17,930 bases of DNA, taken from Halanaerobiales bacterium. GTDB lineage: Bacteria > Bacillota > Halanaerobiia > Halanaerobiales > M55B127. Shown one piece after another: positions 1 through 8,596 of the stretch. Every line of letters begins with the position of its first letter. Positions within the stretch are counted from its first letter, which is position 1. The translations under genes were made by a program, and so were the position numbers. The DNA lies in the NCBI GenBank assembly GCA_021736965.1, contig JAIPEV010000011.1, positions 1 to 17,930 of the forward strand, given 5' to 3'. The notes beneath the pieces are model-generated. The model had not been told where the DNA came from. It saw nothing but the letters and a program-made list of their open reading frames with translations, and searched no databases.

Positions 1-270
1 GAAAAAACTTCAATTTCAAACTCCTTTAACTATAGAATTCCTTTTAAGGTTTCTCAAAACTTTTTATACTTATTCTCTCTTGAAGAAATCACCCCATCAT
101 TATTTTTAGATCTTGAATTAACAGATAGTATAAACTATGCTACAGGAGTAAATATCAATTTGGTATCAGCTATTTTAGGACTCAAACCTTTAAACCTTGA
201 TTTAAGTACAGCATATGATTTTAAAAATGATAGGATTATAAGTAATTTTTCTATTGATATTAAGTTTTAA
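1..270 (+). CDS. C-terminus of a probable outer-membrane beta-barrel protein (5' end outside window)
   Basis: An open frame runs from the first base to a TAA at 268-270, giving 89 residues with no start inside the window. The sequence contains repeated short stretches of alternating polar and hydrophobic residues (for example LFLDLELT, GVNINLVSA, LNLDLSTAYD and a final FSIDIKF), as expected for amphipathic beta strands. It ends in an aromatic Phe, the pattern of the C-terminal beta-signal recognised by the BAM complex in diderm bacteria. No cysteine or catalytic motif is visible. The protein family cannot be named from this fragment; it could be the barrel end of a larger surface or porin-like protein. 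The barrel assignment is inference from strand pattern and terminal residue. The reading frame itself is well supported because a terminator follows at 318-358. Confidence 0.55.
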   Translation, partial: EKTSISNSFNYRIPFKVSQNFLYLFSLEEITPSLFLDLELTDSINYATGVNINLVSAILGLKPLNLDLSTAYDFKNDRIISNFSIDIKF

Positions 271-317
271 TACTTACTTTTATATCTGTTTTATAAAAAA
301 ATTAATTGTAGATATAT

Positions 318-358
318 AAAAAAGACAGTCCTAATATTGAAAGGGACTGCCTTTTTTT
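318..358. terminator. Bidirectional intrinsic terminator
   Basis: GACAGTCC (324-331) pairs with GGACTGCC (344-351) with one internal mismatch. The hairpin is flanked by an A-run on the left and a T-run (352-358) on the right that extend the stem, so it can terminate transcription from both sides. It lies between two convergent genes: the plus-strand beta-barrel fragment and the minus-strand EF-G-like gene. Confidence 0.75.
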
Positions 359-378
359 ATATTTAATTTAACATATAA

Positions 379-2445
379 TTATTCATCTTCTTTTTTTCTT
401 TCTTTAATTATCTTTTCACTGGTCTCTTCTGGAACCTTTTCATAGTTAGAGAACTCCATTGTGAAGTGACCATAACCACCTGTTATTGATTTTAAATCTG
501 TTGCATAACTGAAAAGTTCACTTTGAGGAACCTTAGCTTTTATTTTTTGTGTACCATTTTGTGGTTCCATTCCAGATATTTTACCTCTCCTGGAGTTTAA
601 ATCACCCATAATATCACCCATGAATGATTCAGGAACTACAACTCTTACATCCATGATAGGTTCTAATAAAACTGCTTTAGCTCGTTGCATTGCCTGTTTA
701 AATGCCTTGGAAGCAGCAATTTTAAATGCCATCTCAGAAGAGTCTACATCATGATAAGAACCATCATAAACAGTAGCTTTAAAGTCTACAACCGGATATT
801 TTGCTAAAATACCTTCATCTTTTGCTTCAACTATTCCTTTTTCTACTGCAGGAATATACTGACTAGGAATTGCTCCACCAAAGATCTCTTCATCAAATTC
901 AAATTCTTTACCTCTTGGTAATGGTTCAAATCTAATCATTACATGTCCATACTGCCCGCGTCCACCGGACTGTTTTTTATACTTTTCTTCAACAGATACT
1001 TTTTTCCTGATCGTCTCTTTATATTCTACCTTTGGTTCAATAAGATTAAAACCAACATCGAACTTCCTTTTACATATATCATTTACAACTGAAAGATGAA
1101 CTGTTCCCATCCCAATTACAAGCAACTGTTTTGTAGCTTTATTATATTTAACCTTAAAGGTTGGATCCTCAAGGGAATATCTTTGAATCGCTGATGACAT
1201 CTTTTCATTATCAGCATTATCAGCTGGTATCGCTGCTTTATATAACATTGGTGCAGGAAAATCAATCGGCTTAATTTCTACTTCAAGTCCATCCTTAGTA
1301 ATAGTATCAGAAGTTTCAAGTTCATCAAGCTTTGCAACAGCACCAATATCTCCTGCAATTAATTGATCCACTTGATCTTGTTCAGCCCCATTTAGCTTAT
1401 ATAGTTTGCTTACCCTGTAGCTATCTCTGGTTCTAGGAACATAGATATCTTCACCCTTATTTATGCTTCCAGAATAGATTCTGAATATTGATAATTTACC
1501 TATATATGGATCAACCATAGATTTGCCTACCATACCTATGAATGGTCCATCCTGGCTTAAATCATATTCTTTTGTTTGTTCATCTTCCATTACTTTTATT
1601 TTTTCTCTATCTGCAGCTGTAGGAGCTAGCTTTACCATGTATTCCATAAATTTCTTTACACCAGAATTAAGCAAAGCAGATCCAGAAAAGACTGGAACAA
1701 TCTTATTATCTAAGATACCTTTTAGAAGGGCTTTATTCATCTCTTGGTCTGTTATTTCTTCATCCTCTAAGTATTTAAGCATTAATTGTTCATCTAGTTC
1801 AATAATTGATTCCATTAATTCTAACTTATATTCTTTTAATACTTCCTTTTGTTGATCATCTAGATCTGATTTTTTTTCATTACCATCCTCAAACTTAATA
1901 AACTTCTCTGAAAGTAAGTCAATCACTCCTTTGTAGTTTTCACCATCTTTATAAGGGATGGTAATTGGAAGAAGTGAATCTTGAAAATTCTCTTCTAAAT
2001 TATTAAATAGTTCTTTAAAACTAGTACCTTCCTTATCAAATTTATTAATAAATATAAATTTAGAATTATCATTCTCTACTGCAATATTCCAAACATACTT
2101 TGTATTTACTTCCACTCCTGAATCTGCATTGATTAAAAGTACAGAAGATTCTGCCATTCTTGATGCACTTGCAACTTCACCTCTAAAATCTGCATATCCA
2201 GGTGTATCAATTAAGTTAATTTGATGGTCCTGCCATTCAAATGAAAAATAAGAACTATTTACCGAATATTTGTGGCTTTTTTCCTCTGGTATAAAGTCAG
2301 ATTTTGTTGTACCGTTATCTATTGTTCCTATCTGTTCTATCTTACCTGCATTAAATAAAACATCCTCTGTTAAAGTGGTTTTCCCTGCACCTCCATGGGA
2401 AATAAATGAAATGTTTTTAATATCTTTTGTCTTATAGTTACTCAA
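379..2445 (-). CDS. Elongation factor G-like GTPase (EF-G2 / FusA2 type)
   Basis: This is a 688-residue translational GTPase. The G domain shows G1 HGGAGKTT (17-24), a switch I region around GTTKSDFIPEE (45-55), G3 DTPGY (80-84), G4 NKFD (134-137) and a G5-like SGSAL (254-258). Domain II follows (about 300-390). Domain IV begins near KYKKQSGGRGQYG (488-500) and carries the YHDVDSS loop (564-570). The C-terminal EF-G domain V is present. The histidine usual in the G3 motif DTPGH is a tyrosine, as I recall for EF-G2 proteins such as the Thermus thermophilus paralogue, so this is probably not the main translocase. EF-G2 function is poorly defined. The start is a TTG at 2443-2445; AGGAAGG and GGTG stretches lie upstream and no ATG fits better. 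It stands alone, away from rpsL/rpsG/tuf, ending at the 318-358 terminator. Confidence 0.9.
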   Translation of the reverse strand: MSNYKTKDIKNISFISHGGAGKTTLTEDVLFNAGKIEQIGTIDNGTTKSDFIPEEKSHKYSVNSSYFSFEWQDHQINLIDTPGYADFRGEVASASRMAESSVLLINADSGVEVNTKYVWNIAVENDNSKFIFINKFDKEGTSFKELFNNLEENFQDSLLPITIPYKDGENYKGVIDLLSEKFIKFEDGNEKKSDLDDQQKEVLKEYKLELMESIIELDEQLMLKYLEDEEITDQEMNKALLKGILDNKIVPVFSGSALLNSGVKKFMEYMVKLAPTAADREKIKVMEDEQTKEYDLSQDGPFIGMVGKSMVDPYIGKLSIFRIYSGSINKGEDIYVPRTRDSYRVSKLYKLNGAEQDQVDQLIAGDIGAVAKLDELETSDTITKDGLEVEIKPIDFPAPMLYKAAIPADNADNEKMSSAIQRYSLEDPTFKVKYNKATKQLLVIGMGTVHLSVVNDICKRKFDVGFNLIEPKVEYKETIRKKVSVEEKYKKQSGGRGQYGHVMIRFEPLPRGKEFEFDEEIFGGAIPSQYIPAVEKGIVEAKDEGILAKYPVVDFKATVYDGSYHDVDSSEMAFKIAASKAFKQAMQRAKAVLLEPIMDVRVVVPESFMGDIMGDLNSRRGKISGMEPQNGTQKIKAKVPQSELFSYATDLKSITGGYGHFTMEFSNYEKVPEETSEKIIKERKKEDE

Positions 2446-2577
2446 ATTTTTACACCAACCTTCCTAATTCTATTAATGGATTTTATCAAACTTAACTTTT
2501 TATACACTCTTTTTTAATTCTATATCTTATTATTAAATCCTGCTTAGAAAAAGATTTAATTTTTAAATAATTTATTA

Positions 2578-3141
2578 CTATAAACTATTATTAAATACAT
2601 TATGAAAAATAAATTCTTTATGGTCTTTTCTTTTTGGTCTTCTTTTTTCATCTTTGATTTGTTTTTCTGATAATACATCTTTTACCTGTTTAGAGTGTTT
2701 ACCTATATTAATCAATGTTATCAGTTTATATTGTTTAGGAATATTTAAAACTTCTTTAGCCTTACTTGGGCTGTATCCAGCAATAGGATGTGCTACTAAG
2801 CCTAACTCAGTTGCTCTAAGGATAAGCATCGATGTTGATAGACCAGCATCAAATAAGAAATACTCCCTGTCTTTTATAACACAATCTTCATCTTTTTTAG
2901 CTGCAACGGCAATTATCATAGATGCATCATATGCCCATTCATTGCCTTTTGATAGTGTTTCATAAAGTTTTTTTAATCTTTCTTTTTGTTAGACAAAGAC
3001 ATATTTCCAGGGTTGATTGTTAAAACAAGAGGGTGCTAATGATGCAGCTTCTGAAAGCTCTTTAATTAACATTTTATCTATCTTTACTGGTTCAAGTGAT
3101 CGATAAGCTCTTCTCTTTTCAATTGCCTCTTTTACATCCAT
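2578..3141 (-). pseudogene. Nitroreductase-family protein interrupted by an in-frame TAA
   Basis: From ATG at 3139-3141, preceded by a strong AGGAGG, the frame reads 50 residues of a typical NAD(P)H-dependent FMN nitroreductase. It opens MDVKEAIEKRRAYRSLEP and continues to LAPSCFNNQPWKYVFV (35-50). A TAA at 2989-2991 (codon 51) then interrupts. The same frame resumes immediately with QKERLKKLYETLSKGNEWAYDASMIIAVAA and runs to a TAG at 2578-2580. The C-terminal part keeps the family pattern around GLVAHPIAGYSPSKAKEVLNIP and ITLINIG. Total length is 187 codons, normal for the family, with no frameshift. Family members usually have a polar residue here, so one substitution (for example AAA to TAA) would explain the stop. 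It may be a recent pseudogene or a sequencing error. A remnant starting at ATG 2917-2919 would lack the N-terminal FMN-binding segment. Confidence 0.8.
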
Positions 3142-3260
3142 TATTAATTCCTCCTTTGATATTATTTTAATAATTTTTATTAAATATTTTTATTATTAGT
3201 TTAAAGCTAATTTATAATGTAAAAATCAATTTTAAAAATTTAACTTGATAAAATAATAAC

Positions 3261-4169
3261 TTATTGAACTTCACTTAATATTTTTAAAAATTCATTCGGA
3301 ATATCTGCAGTAAACTCAAGCCATTTATCACTTTCAGGATGATAAAAACCTATTTTATAAGCATGTAAAAGTTGATGCTCAATTGTTAAATCATCTTGTT
3401 TATATCCATACTTTTCATCTCCAATAATAGGATAACCAAGATCAGAAAAATGGACACGGATCTGGTGAGTTCGACCCGTTTTTAAGTCAACTTCAAGATA
3501 AGTATATTTATTAAACCTTTTTATTACTTCAAATTTTGTGATTGCTTTTTTACTATTGTTTTTTACAACAGCCATTTTTGTTCTATTCTTTGGATTTCTG
3601 CCAATAGGTGCATCTATTGTACCACTATTATAGGGCAAAACACCTTTGATTATTGTTCTATAAATTTTTTTTATTTCTCTGGCTTTGAATTGTTTTAAAA
3701 GTGTATTCAAACTATCTTGACTTTTAGCAACAACGATAGTTCCACTGGTGTTTTTGTCTAATCTATGAATTATACCGGGTCGAATTGTACCATTAATACT
3801 ACCAAGTTGATCAGTATGAGCAAGTAATGCATTTACTAAAGTGTTACTTTTATTTCCTTTGACAGGATGTACAATTAATCCTACAGGTTTATTTATTACT
3901 ATTATTTGATCATCCTCATAAATAATATCTAAATCCATCTCTTTTTTTTCTAATTTTAATTCTTTTGGTTTGTTTATTGTTAAAAAAATGTGATCTCCTG
4001 TTTTAACTTTATAACTTTTTTTTATAGTTTTCCCGTTTACTTTAACAAAATTATCACCTATAAGCTGTTGAATATAACTTCTACTAAAATCTTTATTTAC
4101 TTCAGCTAAATACTTATCTATCCTATAATTATTATAAATTTCTTTAACAGTAATTTCTCTGCTAGCCAT
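3261..4169 (-). CDS. RluD/RluA-family 23S rRNA pseudouridine synthase
   Basis: This 302-residue protein has an N-terminal S4 RNA-binding domain (about 15-65) followed by a pseudouridine synthase domain. The catalytic motif HRLDKNTSG lies at 135-143, with Asp138 as the expected nucleophile. Other family motifs are the INKPVGLIVHP stretch (92-102) and GRTHQIRVH in the C-terminal half. It would isomerise uridines in rRNA. RluD and the related YlyB are likely relatives, but the exact target cannot be told from sequence. I start it at ATG 4167-4169 because AGGAG at 4178-4182 is spaced 8 bases upstream. A longer frame from ATG 4194-4196 would begin almost at the predicted transcription start and add nine non-conserved residues. 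It has its own promoter at 4207-4235 and runs divergently from the MATE gene. Confidence 0.93.
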   Translation of the reverse strand: MASREITVKEIYNNYRIDKYLAEVNKDFSRSYIQQLIGDNFVKVNGKTIKKSYKVKTGDHIFLTINKPKELKLEKKEMDLDIIYEDDQIIVINKPVGLIVHPVKGNKSNTLVNALLAHTDQLGSINGTIRPGIIHRLDKNTSGTIVVAKSQDSLNTLLKQFKAREIKKIYRTIIKGVLPYNSGTIDAPIGRNPKNRTKMAVVKNNSKKAITKFEVIKRFNKYTYLEVDLKTGRTHQIRVHFSDLGYPIIGDEKYGYKQDDLTIEHQLLHAYKIGFYHPESDKWLEFTADIPNEFLKILSEVQ

Positions 4170-4177
4170 ATTAAAAA

Positions 4178-4182
4178 CTCCT
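4178..4182 (-). promoter_or_regulatory. Ribosome binding site deciding the rluD-family start
   Basis: AGGAG on the minus strand lies 8 bases before ATG 4167-4169, downstream of the in-frame upstream ATG at 4194-4196. It therefore supports the shorter start. Confidence 0.7.
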
Positions 4183-4206
4183 ATTGACTTAATCATATTT
4201 TAAATC

Positions 4207-4235
4207 ATTTTATCATAAAGATTTTAGATTAACAA
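4207..4235 (-). promoter_or_regulatory. Sigma-A-type promoter for the pseudouridine synthase gene
   Basis: On the minus strand, -35 TTGTTA (4230-4235) and -10 TAAAAT (4207-4212) are separated by exactly 17 bases. Transcription would start near 4200, about 30 bases before the chosen ATG at 4169. Confidence 0.55.
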
Positions 4236-4241
4236 CTTCAG

Positions 4242-4301
4242 TTCCATTCAGGACAAAAATAATATATAATGCTTTATCTTTTATATTACTTATGATATTA
4301 T
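4242..4301 (+). promoter_or_regulatory. Probable promoter region of the MATE gene
   Basis: Two overlapping candidates are visible. One has a perfect -10 TATAAT at 4265-4270 with a poor -35 (TTCCAT, 4242-4247, 17-base spacer). The other has -10 TATTAT at 4296-4301 with TTTATC at 4273-4278, also 17 bases apart. The region is very AT-rich, so the precise choice is uncertain. Confidence 0.35.
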
Positions 4302-4335
4302 ATCAATGTTAATTTATTATTTAAAGATTTAGATT

Positions 4336-4339
4336 GGAG
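4336..4339 (+). promoter_or_regulatory. Ribosome binding site deciding the MATE start
   Basis: GGAG at 4336-4339 is 6 bases before ATG 4346-4348. An in-frame TTG at 4334 overlaps this site, so the frame extension it would add is unlikely to be translated. Confidence 0.65.
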
Positions 4340-4345
4340 TTAAAA

Positions 4346-5704
4346 ATGAACTTTCAGCTGACAGATAATTCAAGACAAAGAGTAAAAAAAATATTTTTTT
4401 TAGCATTACCTGCAATTCTCGAAATGAGCCTAAATACAATGTTGGGGGTAGCAGATACCCTAATGATAAGTAGAATTATTGGTAAAGAAGGTTTAGCAGC
4501 AGTTGGTTTTGCCAATCAGATATTTTATATGCTAATATTTGTTTTTTCTTCTTTTAATGCTGGTGCAACTGCTATGGTTGCAAGAAGTTATGGAGAAAAA
4601 AACTATAAAAGATTAAACAAAATTATGGGTCAAAACTTAACACTGAATACAACAATCGGTATTTTTGTCTTTTTTATTACTTTTATTTTTGCTGGAAACA
4701 TAATGACTGTATATGACATTACAACTGAAGTTAGAACTTTAGGAGTAACGTACTTAAAAGTTGTATCTTTTAGCCAGCTCTTTATGTTTGCTTCATTTGC
4801 AATGGCAGCAAGTTTAAGAGGAGCAGGTGATACAAAAACACCAATGTATATAACAGGAACTGCAAATGTTATAAATATCATAGGAAACTATGTATTAATA
4901 ACTGGTTTTGGTTTCTTCCCTGAATTGGGTATTGCAGGAGCAGCTCTCTCTACAACAATTTCAAGATTCTTAGCTGTAATTGCATATATTTATGTAGTTT
5001 TTAATATTAAAGAAAGGTTACAACTTAAATTTAATAATTTAAAACTAACTAAAAAGATAATTATTCCTCTCTGGAACTTTAGCTATGCAGCAGGTTTAGA
5101 ACAATTATCTATGCAGGTAGCCTTTTTCATTAATGGTATTATAATCTCCTCATTACCTACTACTTCAGAGGCAGCTTTTAGGATCTTAATAAATATTGAA
5201 TCGATCTCATTTATGCCTGCAATTGGATTTTCTATTGCTACTGCCACCCTGGTTGGTAAACATTTAGGTGAAGATGATCCAGAAGAATCTCTAAAAACAG
5301 GTTTCACAGCTGCAAGTATGGGTATTATTTGGGGAATTTTTATGGGTTTAATCTTTATTTTATTCCCTGCAGCAATTATAAAGATTTTTACAACAGAAAA
5401 GGTGGTTATAGATGCCTCAATTTGGACATTAAGGATAGCAGGATTAAATCAGGCTCCTTTGGCATTTATGATAATCATGTCCGGTGCCCTACGAGGAACT
5501 GGTGATACTAAAGGTGTAATGATAATTACTGCAATGAGACTATGGCTAATCTTTATCCCATTAACATATTTGTTTACTATTATCTTAAACCAAGGTGTAT
5601 CAGGTGTATGGTATGCTGAAATTTCCTCGTTTGTTGTATTCTCAATTGTCATATTTAAAAGATTTTATTCTATGGAATGGTCAAAAATTAAGATGTTTGC
5701 ATAA
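4346..5704 (+). CDS. MATE family multidrug/sodium-type efflux transporter
   Basis: This is a 452-residue polytopic membrane protein with about twelve hydrophobic segments in two similar halves, as expected of NorM/DinF-type MATE exporters. Each half carries the family signature: SLRGAGDTKTPMYI at 156-169 and ALRGTGDTKG at 381-390, which reveals the internal duplication. The N-terminal half also shows the LGVADTLMISRIIG region (33-46) typical of the first helices, and VARSYG at 78-83. It would sit in the cytoplasmic membrane and expel cationic drugs or metabolites in exchange for Na+ or H+; the substrate cannot be predicted. The start is ATG 4346 with GGAG six bases upstream. The gene is monocistronic: it diverges from the pseudouridine synthase gene and ends at a strong terminator shared with ileS. 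Confidence 0.93.
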   Translation: MNFQLTDNSRQRVKKIFFLALPAILEMSLNTMLGVADTLMISRIIGKEGLAAVGFANQIFYMLIFVFSSFNAGATAMVARSYGEKNYKRLNKIMGQNLTLNTTIGIFVFFITFIFAGNIMTVYDITTEVRTLGVTYLKVVSFSQLFMFASFAMAASLRGAGDTKTPMYITGTANVINIIGNYVLITGFGFFPELGIAGAALSTTISRFLAVIAYIYVVFNIKERLQLKFNNLKLTKKIIIPLWNFSYAAGLEQLSMQVAFFINGIIISSLPTTSEAAFRILINIESISFMPAIGFSIATATLVGKHLGEDDPEESLKTGFTAASMGIIWGIFMGLIFILFPAAIIKIFTTEKVVIDASIWTLRIAGLNQAPLAFMIIMSGALRGTGDTKGVMIITAMRLWLIFIPLTYLFTIILNQGVSGVWYAEISSFVVFSIVIFKRFYSMEWSKIKMFA

Positions 5705-5734
5705 AAAAATAGAGGGCTTAAACCCTCTATTTTT
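5705..5734. terminator. Symmetric bidirectional terminator between MATE gene and ileS
   Basis: AGAGGG (5711-5716) and CCCTCT (5723-5728) flank a 6-base loop. The stem extends outward through a perfect A-run/T-run pair on both sides. It serves the two convergent genes ending at 5704 and 5739. Confidence 0.85.
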
Positions 5735-5738
5735 AATC

Positions 5739-8528
5739 TCAATTTTCATTTTTTAAAACTGTAGCACATCTCTCACAAACATCTTCATATTTATCATCTT
5801 TTCCAACATAAGTACTATACTTCCAGCATCTATCACATTTTTCTCCACTTGCTTTTTCAATATAAACTTTTATTCCATATGATTCACCATCATAAGTAAT
5901 ATTTTTTAGACTTTCTTTTATTTCAAGTTCTGATACTATAAAGAAATCAGATAGTTCATTTATCTCATCTTTTAAAAGTTTAAATATATCCTGTTGGTCA
6001 GTACTTATTTCAACCCTTGCTTCTAATGAATTTCCTATTATTTTTTCATTTCTTGCCATCTCTAAAGCTTTTGATACATCTTTTCTTATATTTAATAGCT
6101 TATTCCATTTTTCCATCAGTTCATTATCTTCATGTATTTGATCATAATTCGGCCAGTCAGTTAAAAAGACACTCTCTTTTAAGTCTGCCTTATCTAAACT
6201 TTCCTGCCACACTTCTTCAGCAGTATGAACTAATATAGGTGATAAGATTTTAACTAATGTTATCATGATATCAAATAAGGTACTTTGAGCAGATCTTCTA
6301 CTTGTTGAATTAGTTCCATCTGTATAAAGTCTATCTTTAATAATATCCATATAAAGAGAGCTCATTTCAACTGTACAAAAGTTGTGAACAGCATGGTATA
6401 CCTTATGGTACTCGTATCCACGATAAGCTTTATTTACCCTTTCAGTAAGGTCTTTTAACTTATAAATTATCCACCTGTCTATCTCTTTCCTATCTGTAAA
6501 TTCAACATAGTTATCTTTTTTTATAAAATCATTTGTATTGCCTAAAATAAATCTAAATGTGTTTCTTATTCTTCTGTAAACCTCTGAATTTTGCTTAAGT
6601 ATCTTATCAGATACTCTAATATCATCCTTAAAGTTAGATGAAGCAACCCATAACCTTAAAATGTCTGCACCATATTGATCTATTACCTTATGAGGAGAAA
6701 TAACATTGCCCTGTGATTTGGACATCTTATTTCCTTTTGCATCTACAGTAAAACCATTTGTTACAACCTCTTGATAAGGTGCAGCATTTTCAGTTGCTAC
6801 AGCTGTTAATAATGAAGAATTAAACCAACCACGATACTGATCTGTGCCCTCTAAGTATACCTGAGCAGGCCATGAAAGATTATCTCTTGCTTCTAATACA
6901 GCCTTATGACTGGAGCCTGAATCAAACCAAACATCCATAATGTCTTCTTCTTTTGAAATATTCTCACTTCCACAAGAAGGACAACTATATCCTTTAGGTA
7001 AAATTTCTTTTGCACTGTATTTATACCAGGCATTTGATCCTTCTTTTGCAAAAATTTCTTTTACTGCATCTATGGTCTGATCATTAATAATAGACTGATT
7101 GCAATCATCACAGTAAAAGATAGGGATTGGTACCCCCCATTTTTTCTGTCTTGAAATACACCAATCAGTTCTTTCAGATACCATATTTTCCATTCTTTTT
7201 TCTCCCCAGGCAGGAAACCACTTTACATTATGGATTGCATCTATAACTTCTTTTTTAATTGCTTCAATTGATGCAAACCATTGGTCAGTTGCTCTAAATA
7301 CTAAAGCCCCCTTACATCTCCAGCAGTGAGGATATTGATGATCTATAAAGTTAAGTTCCATTAATAGATCTTTTTCTTTTAACTTATCAGTTACCTTGAT
7401 ATTTGCTTGATCATAGTGAAGATTAGCAAAGTCTTCAGCTTGATCGGTAAAATAACCTTTAGAGTCCATTGGTGCATAGATATCAAGGCCATACTCTTGT
7501 CCTACTAAGAAGTCATCATGGCCATGTCCAGGTGCTGTATGTACACAACCTGTACCTTCGTCTAATGTAACATGATCACCTAATATTATTAATGATTTCC
7601 TTGCCATAAAAGGATGATCAGTATTAACATTTTCTAGTTCTCTTCCCTTAAAAGGTTCACTTATTACTTCATACTCTGTAATATCAACCTTATCCATAAC
7701 ACTATCAACTAACTTCTCAGCCATGACTAATTTATCTTTTTTAACCTTAACTACAACATAGTCAGAGTCAGGATGTAAAGCTATAGCTAAATTTGATGGT
7801 ATTGTCCAAGGTGTTGTAGTCCAGATTACCATAAAACTATCTTTTGGTGTTAATTTTACTCCTCCAACCTCTATTTCTTCTGCGAAGGGAAACTTTACAT
7901 AAATAGAAGGAGAGCGATCTGTATGGTATTCTACTTCTGCTTCTGCTAGGGCTGTTTCACAACTTGGACACCAATGAACCGGTTTTTTCCCTTTGTAAAA
8001 AAGACCTTTTTTAGCCATTTCTCCAAATACTTCTATCTGTTTTACTTCATATTCTGGATTTAAAGTTAGATAAGGATTTTCCCATTCTCCCCAAACACCC
8101 AGCCTTTTAAACTGTTCTTTCTGTCGTTCAATATATTTTAGGGCATAGTCTCTACACTTTTCTCTTAGTTTTGGTACTGAAAGACTTTTAACATCTTCTC
8201 CAATTTCTTTTGATACTTGATGTTCAATCGGGAGCCCATGGGTATCCCAGCCAGGTACATATGGTGAATAATATCCTCTTAAAGTAGAATATCTTGTTAC
8301 AAAATCTTTTAATATTTTATTTAAGGCGTGTCCAATATGTATATCACCATTAGCATAAGGAGGACCATCATGTAAGATAAAAGGGGGATTCCCTTCCCTA
8401 TTTTTAATAGCCTTTTCATAAACTTTTTTTTGATACCATAGTTTTTGAAACTTTTCCTCCCTTTCACTTAAGTTTGCTCTCATTGGAAAGTCTGTATCCG
8501 GTAAATTAATTGTTTCTTTATAACTCAT
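5739..8528 (-). CDS. ileS: Isoleucyl-tRNA synthetase
   Basis: This is a 929-residue class I synthetase that charges tRNA-Ile with isoleucine in the cytoplasm. HIGH is at 64-67 within the PPYANGDIHIGHALN stretch, and KMSKS is at 601-605. The inserted CP1 editing domain shows GWDTHGLP (93-100) at its approach and the hydrolytic region GTGCVHTAPGHGHDDF (325-340). Four cysteines near the end, at 898, 901, 918 and 921 (CDRC and CERC), form the C-terminal zinc finger of the bacterial type 1 enzyme. CPSC at 187-190 and CPSCG at 516-520 are further cysteine pairs. Length is normal. The start at ATG 8526-8528 follows AGGAGG by about 8 bases. It has its own promoter and T-box leader, directly after divIVA as in many Firmicutes. 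Confidence 0.98.
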   Translation of the reverse strand: MSYKETINLPDTDFPMRANLSEREEKFQKLWYQKKVYEKAIKNREGNPPFILHDGPPYANGDIHIGHALNKILKDFVTRYSTLRGYYSPYVPGWDTHGLPIEHQVSKEIGEDVKSLSVPKLREKCRDYALKYIERQKEQFKRLGVWGEWENPYLTLNPEYEVKQIEVFGEMAKKGLFYKGKKPVHWCPSCETALAEAEVEYHTDRSPSIYVKFPFAEEIEVGGVKLTPKDSFMVIWTTTPWTIPSNLAIALHPDSDYVVVKVKKDKLVMAEKLVDSVMDKVDITEYEVISEPFKGRELENVNTDHPFMARKSLIILGDHVTLDEGTGCVHTAPGHGHDDFLVGQEYGLDIYAPMDSKGYFTDQAEDFANLHYDQANIKVTDKLKEKDLLMELNFIDHQYPHCWRCKGALVFRATDQWFASIEAIKKEVIDAIHNVKWFPAWGEKRMENMVSERTDWCISRQKKWGVPIPIFYCDDCNQSIINDQTIDAVKEIFAKEGSNAWYKYSAKEILPKGYSCPSCGSENISKEEDIMDVWFDSGSSHKAVLEARDNLSWPAQVYLEGTDQYRGWFNSSLLTAVATENAAPYQEVVTNGFTVDAKGNKMSKSQGNVISPHKVIDQYGADILRLWVASSNFKDDIRVSDKILKQNSEVYRRIRNTFRFILGNTNDFIKKDNYVEFTDRKEIDRWIIYKLKDLTERVNKAYRGYEYHKVYHAVHNFCTVEMSSLYMDIIKDRLYTDGTNSTSRRSAQSTLFDIMITLVKILSPILVHTAEEVWQESLDKADLKESVFLTDWPNYDQIHEDNELMEKWNKLLNIRKDVSKALEMARNEKIIGNSLEARVEISTDQQDIFKLLKDEINELSDFFIVSELEIKESLKNITYDGESYGIKVYIEKASGEKCDRCWKYSTYVGKDDKYEDVCERCATVLKNEN

Positions 8529-8557
8529 TATAAAAACCTCCTACTTTTAATAACAAT

Positions 8558-8596
8558 AAAAAAAGGTCGTTCCACCCTGATAGGGGCGAAATGACC
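8558..8596 (-). terminator. ileS: T-box attenuation terminator before ileS
   Basis: On the minus strand, GGTCATTTCGCCC pairs with GGGTGGAACGACC around a 6-base loop, with one mismatch and two G-U pairs. Seven Ts follow (complement of 8558-8564). The 5' arm abuts the T-box sequence, so antiterminator and terminator are mutually exclusive. Confidence 0.9.

Noticed and set aside
1523..1855. Plus-strand open frame opposite the EF-G-like gene
   Set aside because: It lies antisense to well-conserved EF-G sequence, is Ser/Phe-rich as expected for a shadow frame, and has no ribosome site.
2446..2577. Promoter or terminator between the nitroreductase and EF-G-like genes
   Set aside because: The gap is AT-rich with scattered TATA-like words, but no properly spaced -35/-10 pair and no convincing hairpin with T-run could be identified.
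2654..2965. Plus-strand open frame of about 100 codons opposite the nitroreductase gene
   Set aside because: It is antisense to clear nitroreductase family sequence and has no recognisable protein features. It is a shadow of the minus-strand gene.
3142..3260. Promoter upstream of the nitroreductase gene
   Set aside because: TTGATT, TTTACA and TATAAA-like words occur but at wrong spacing. Only the AGGAGG ribosome site is convincing.
4170..4196. Nine-residue N-terminal extension of the pseudouridine synthase from ATG 4194-4196
   Set aside because: It has no ribosome site and would begin at about the predicted transcription start. The downstream ATG at 4167-4169 has AGGAG at proper spacing and gives a family-like N-terminus.
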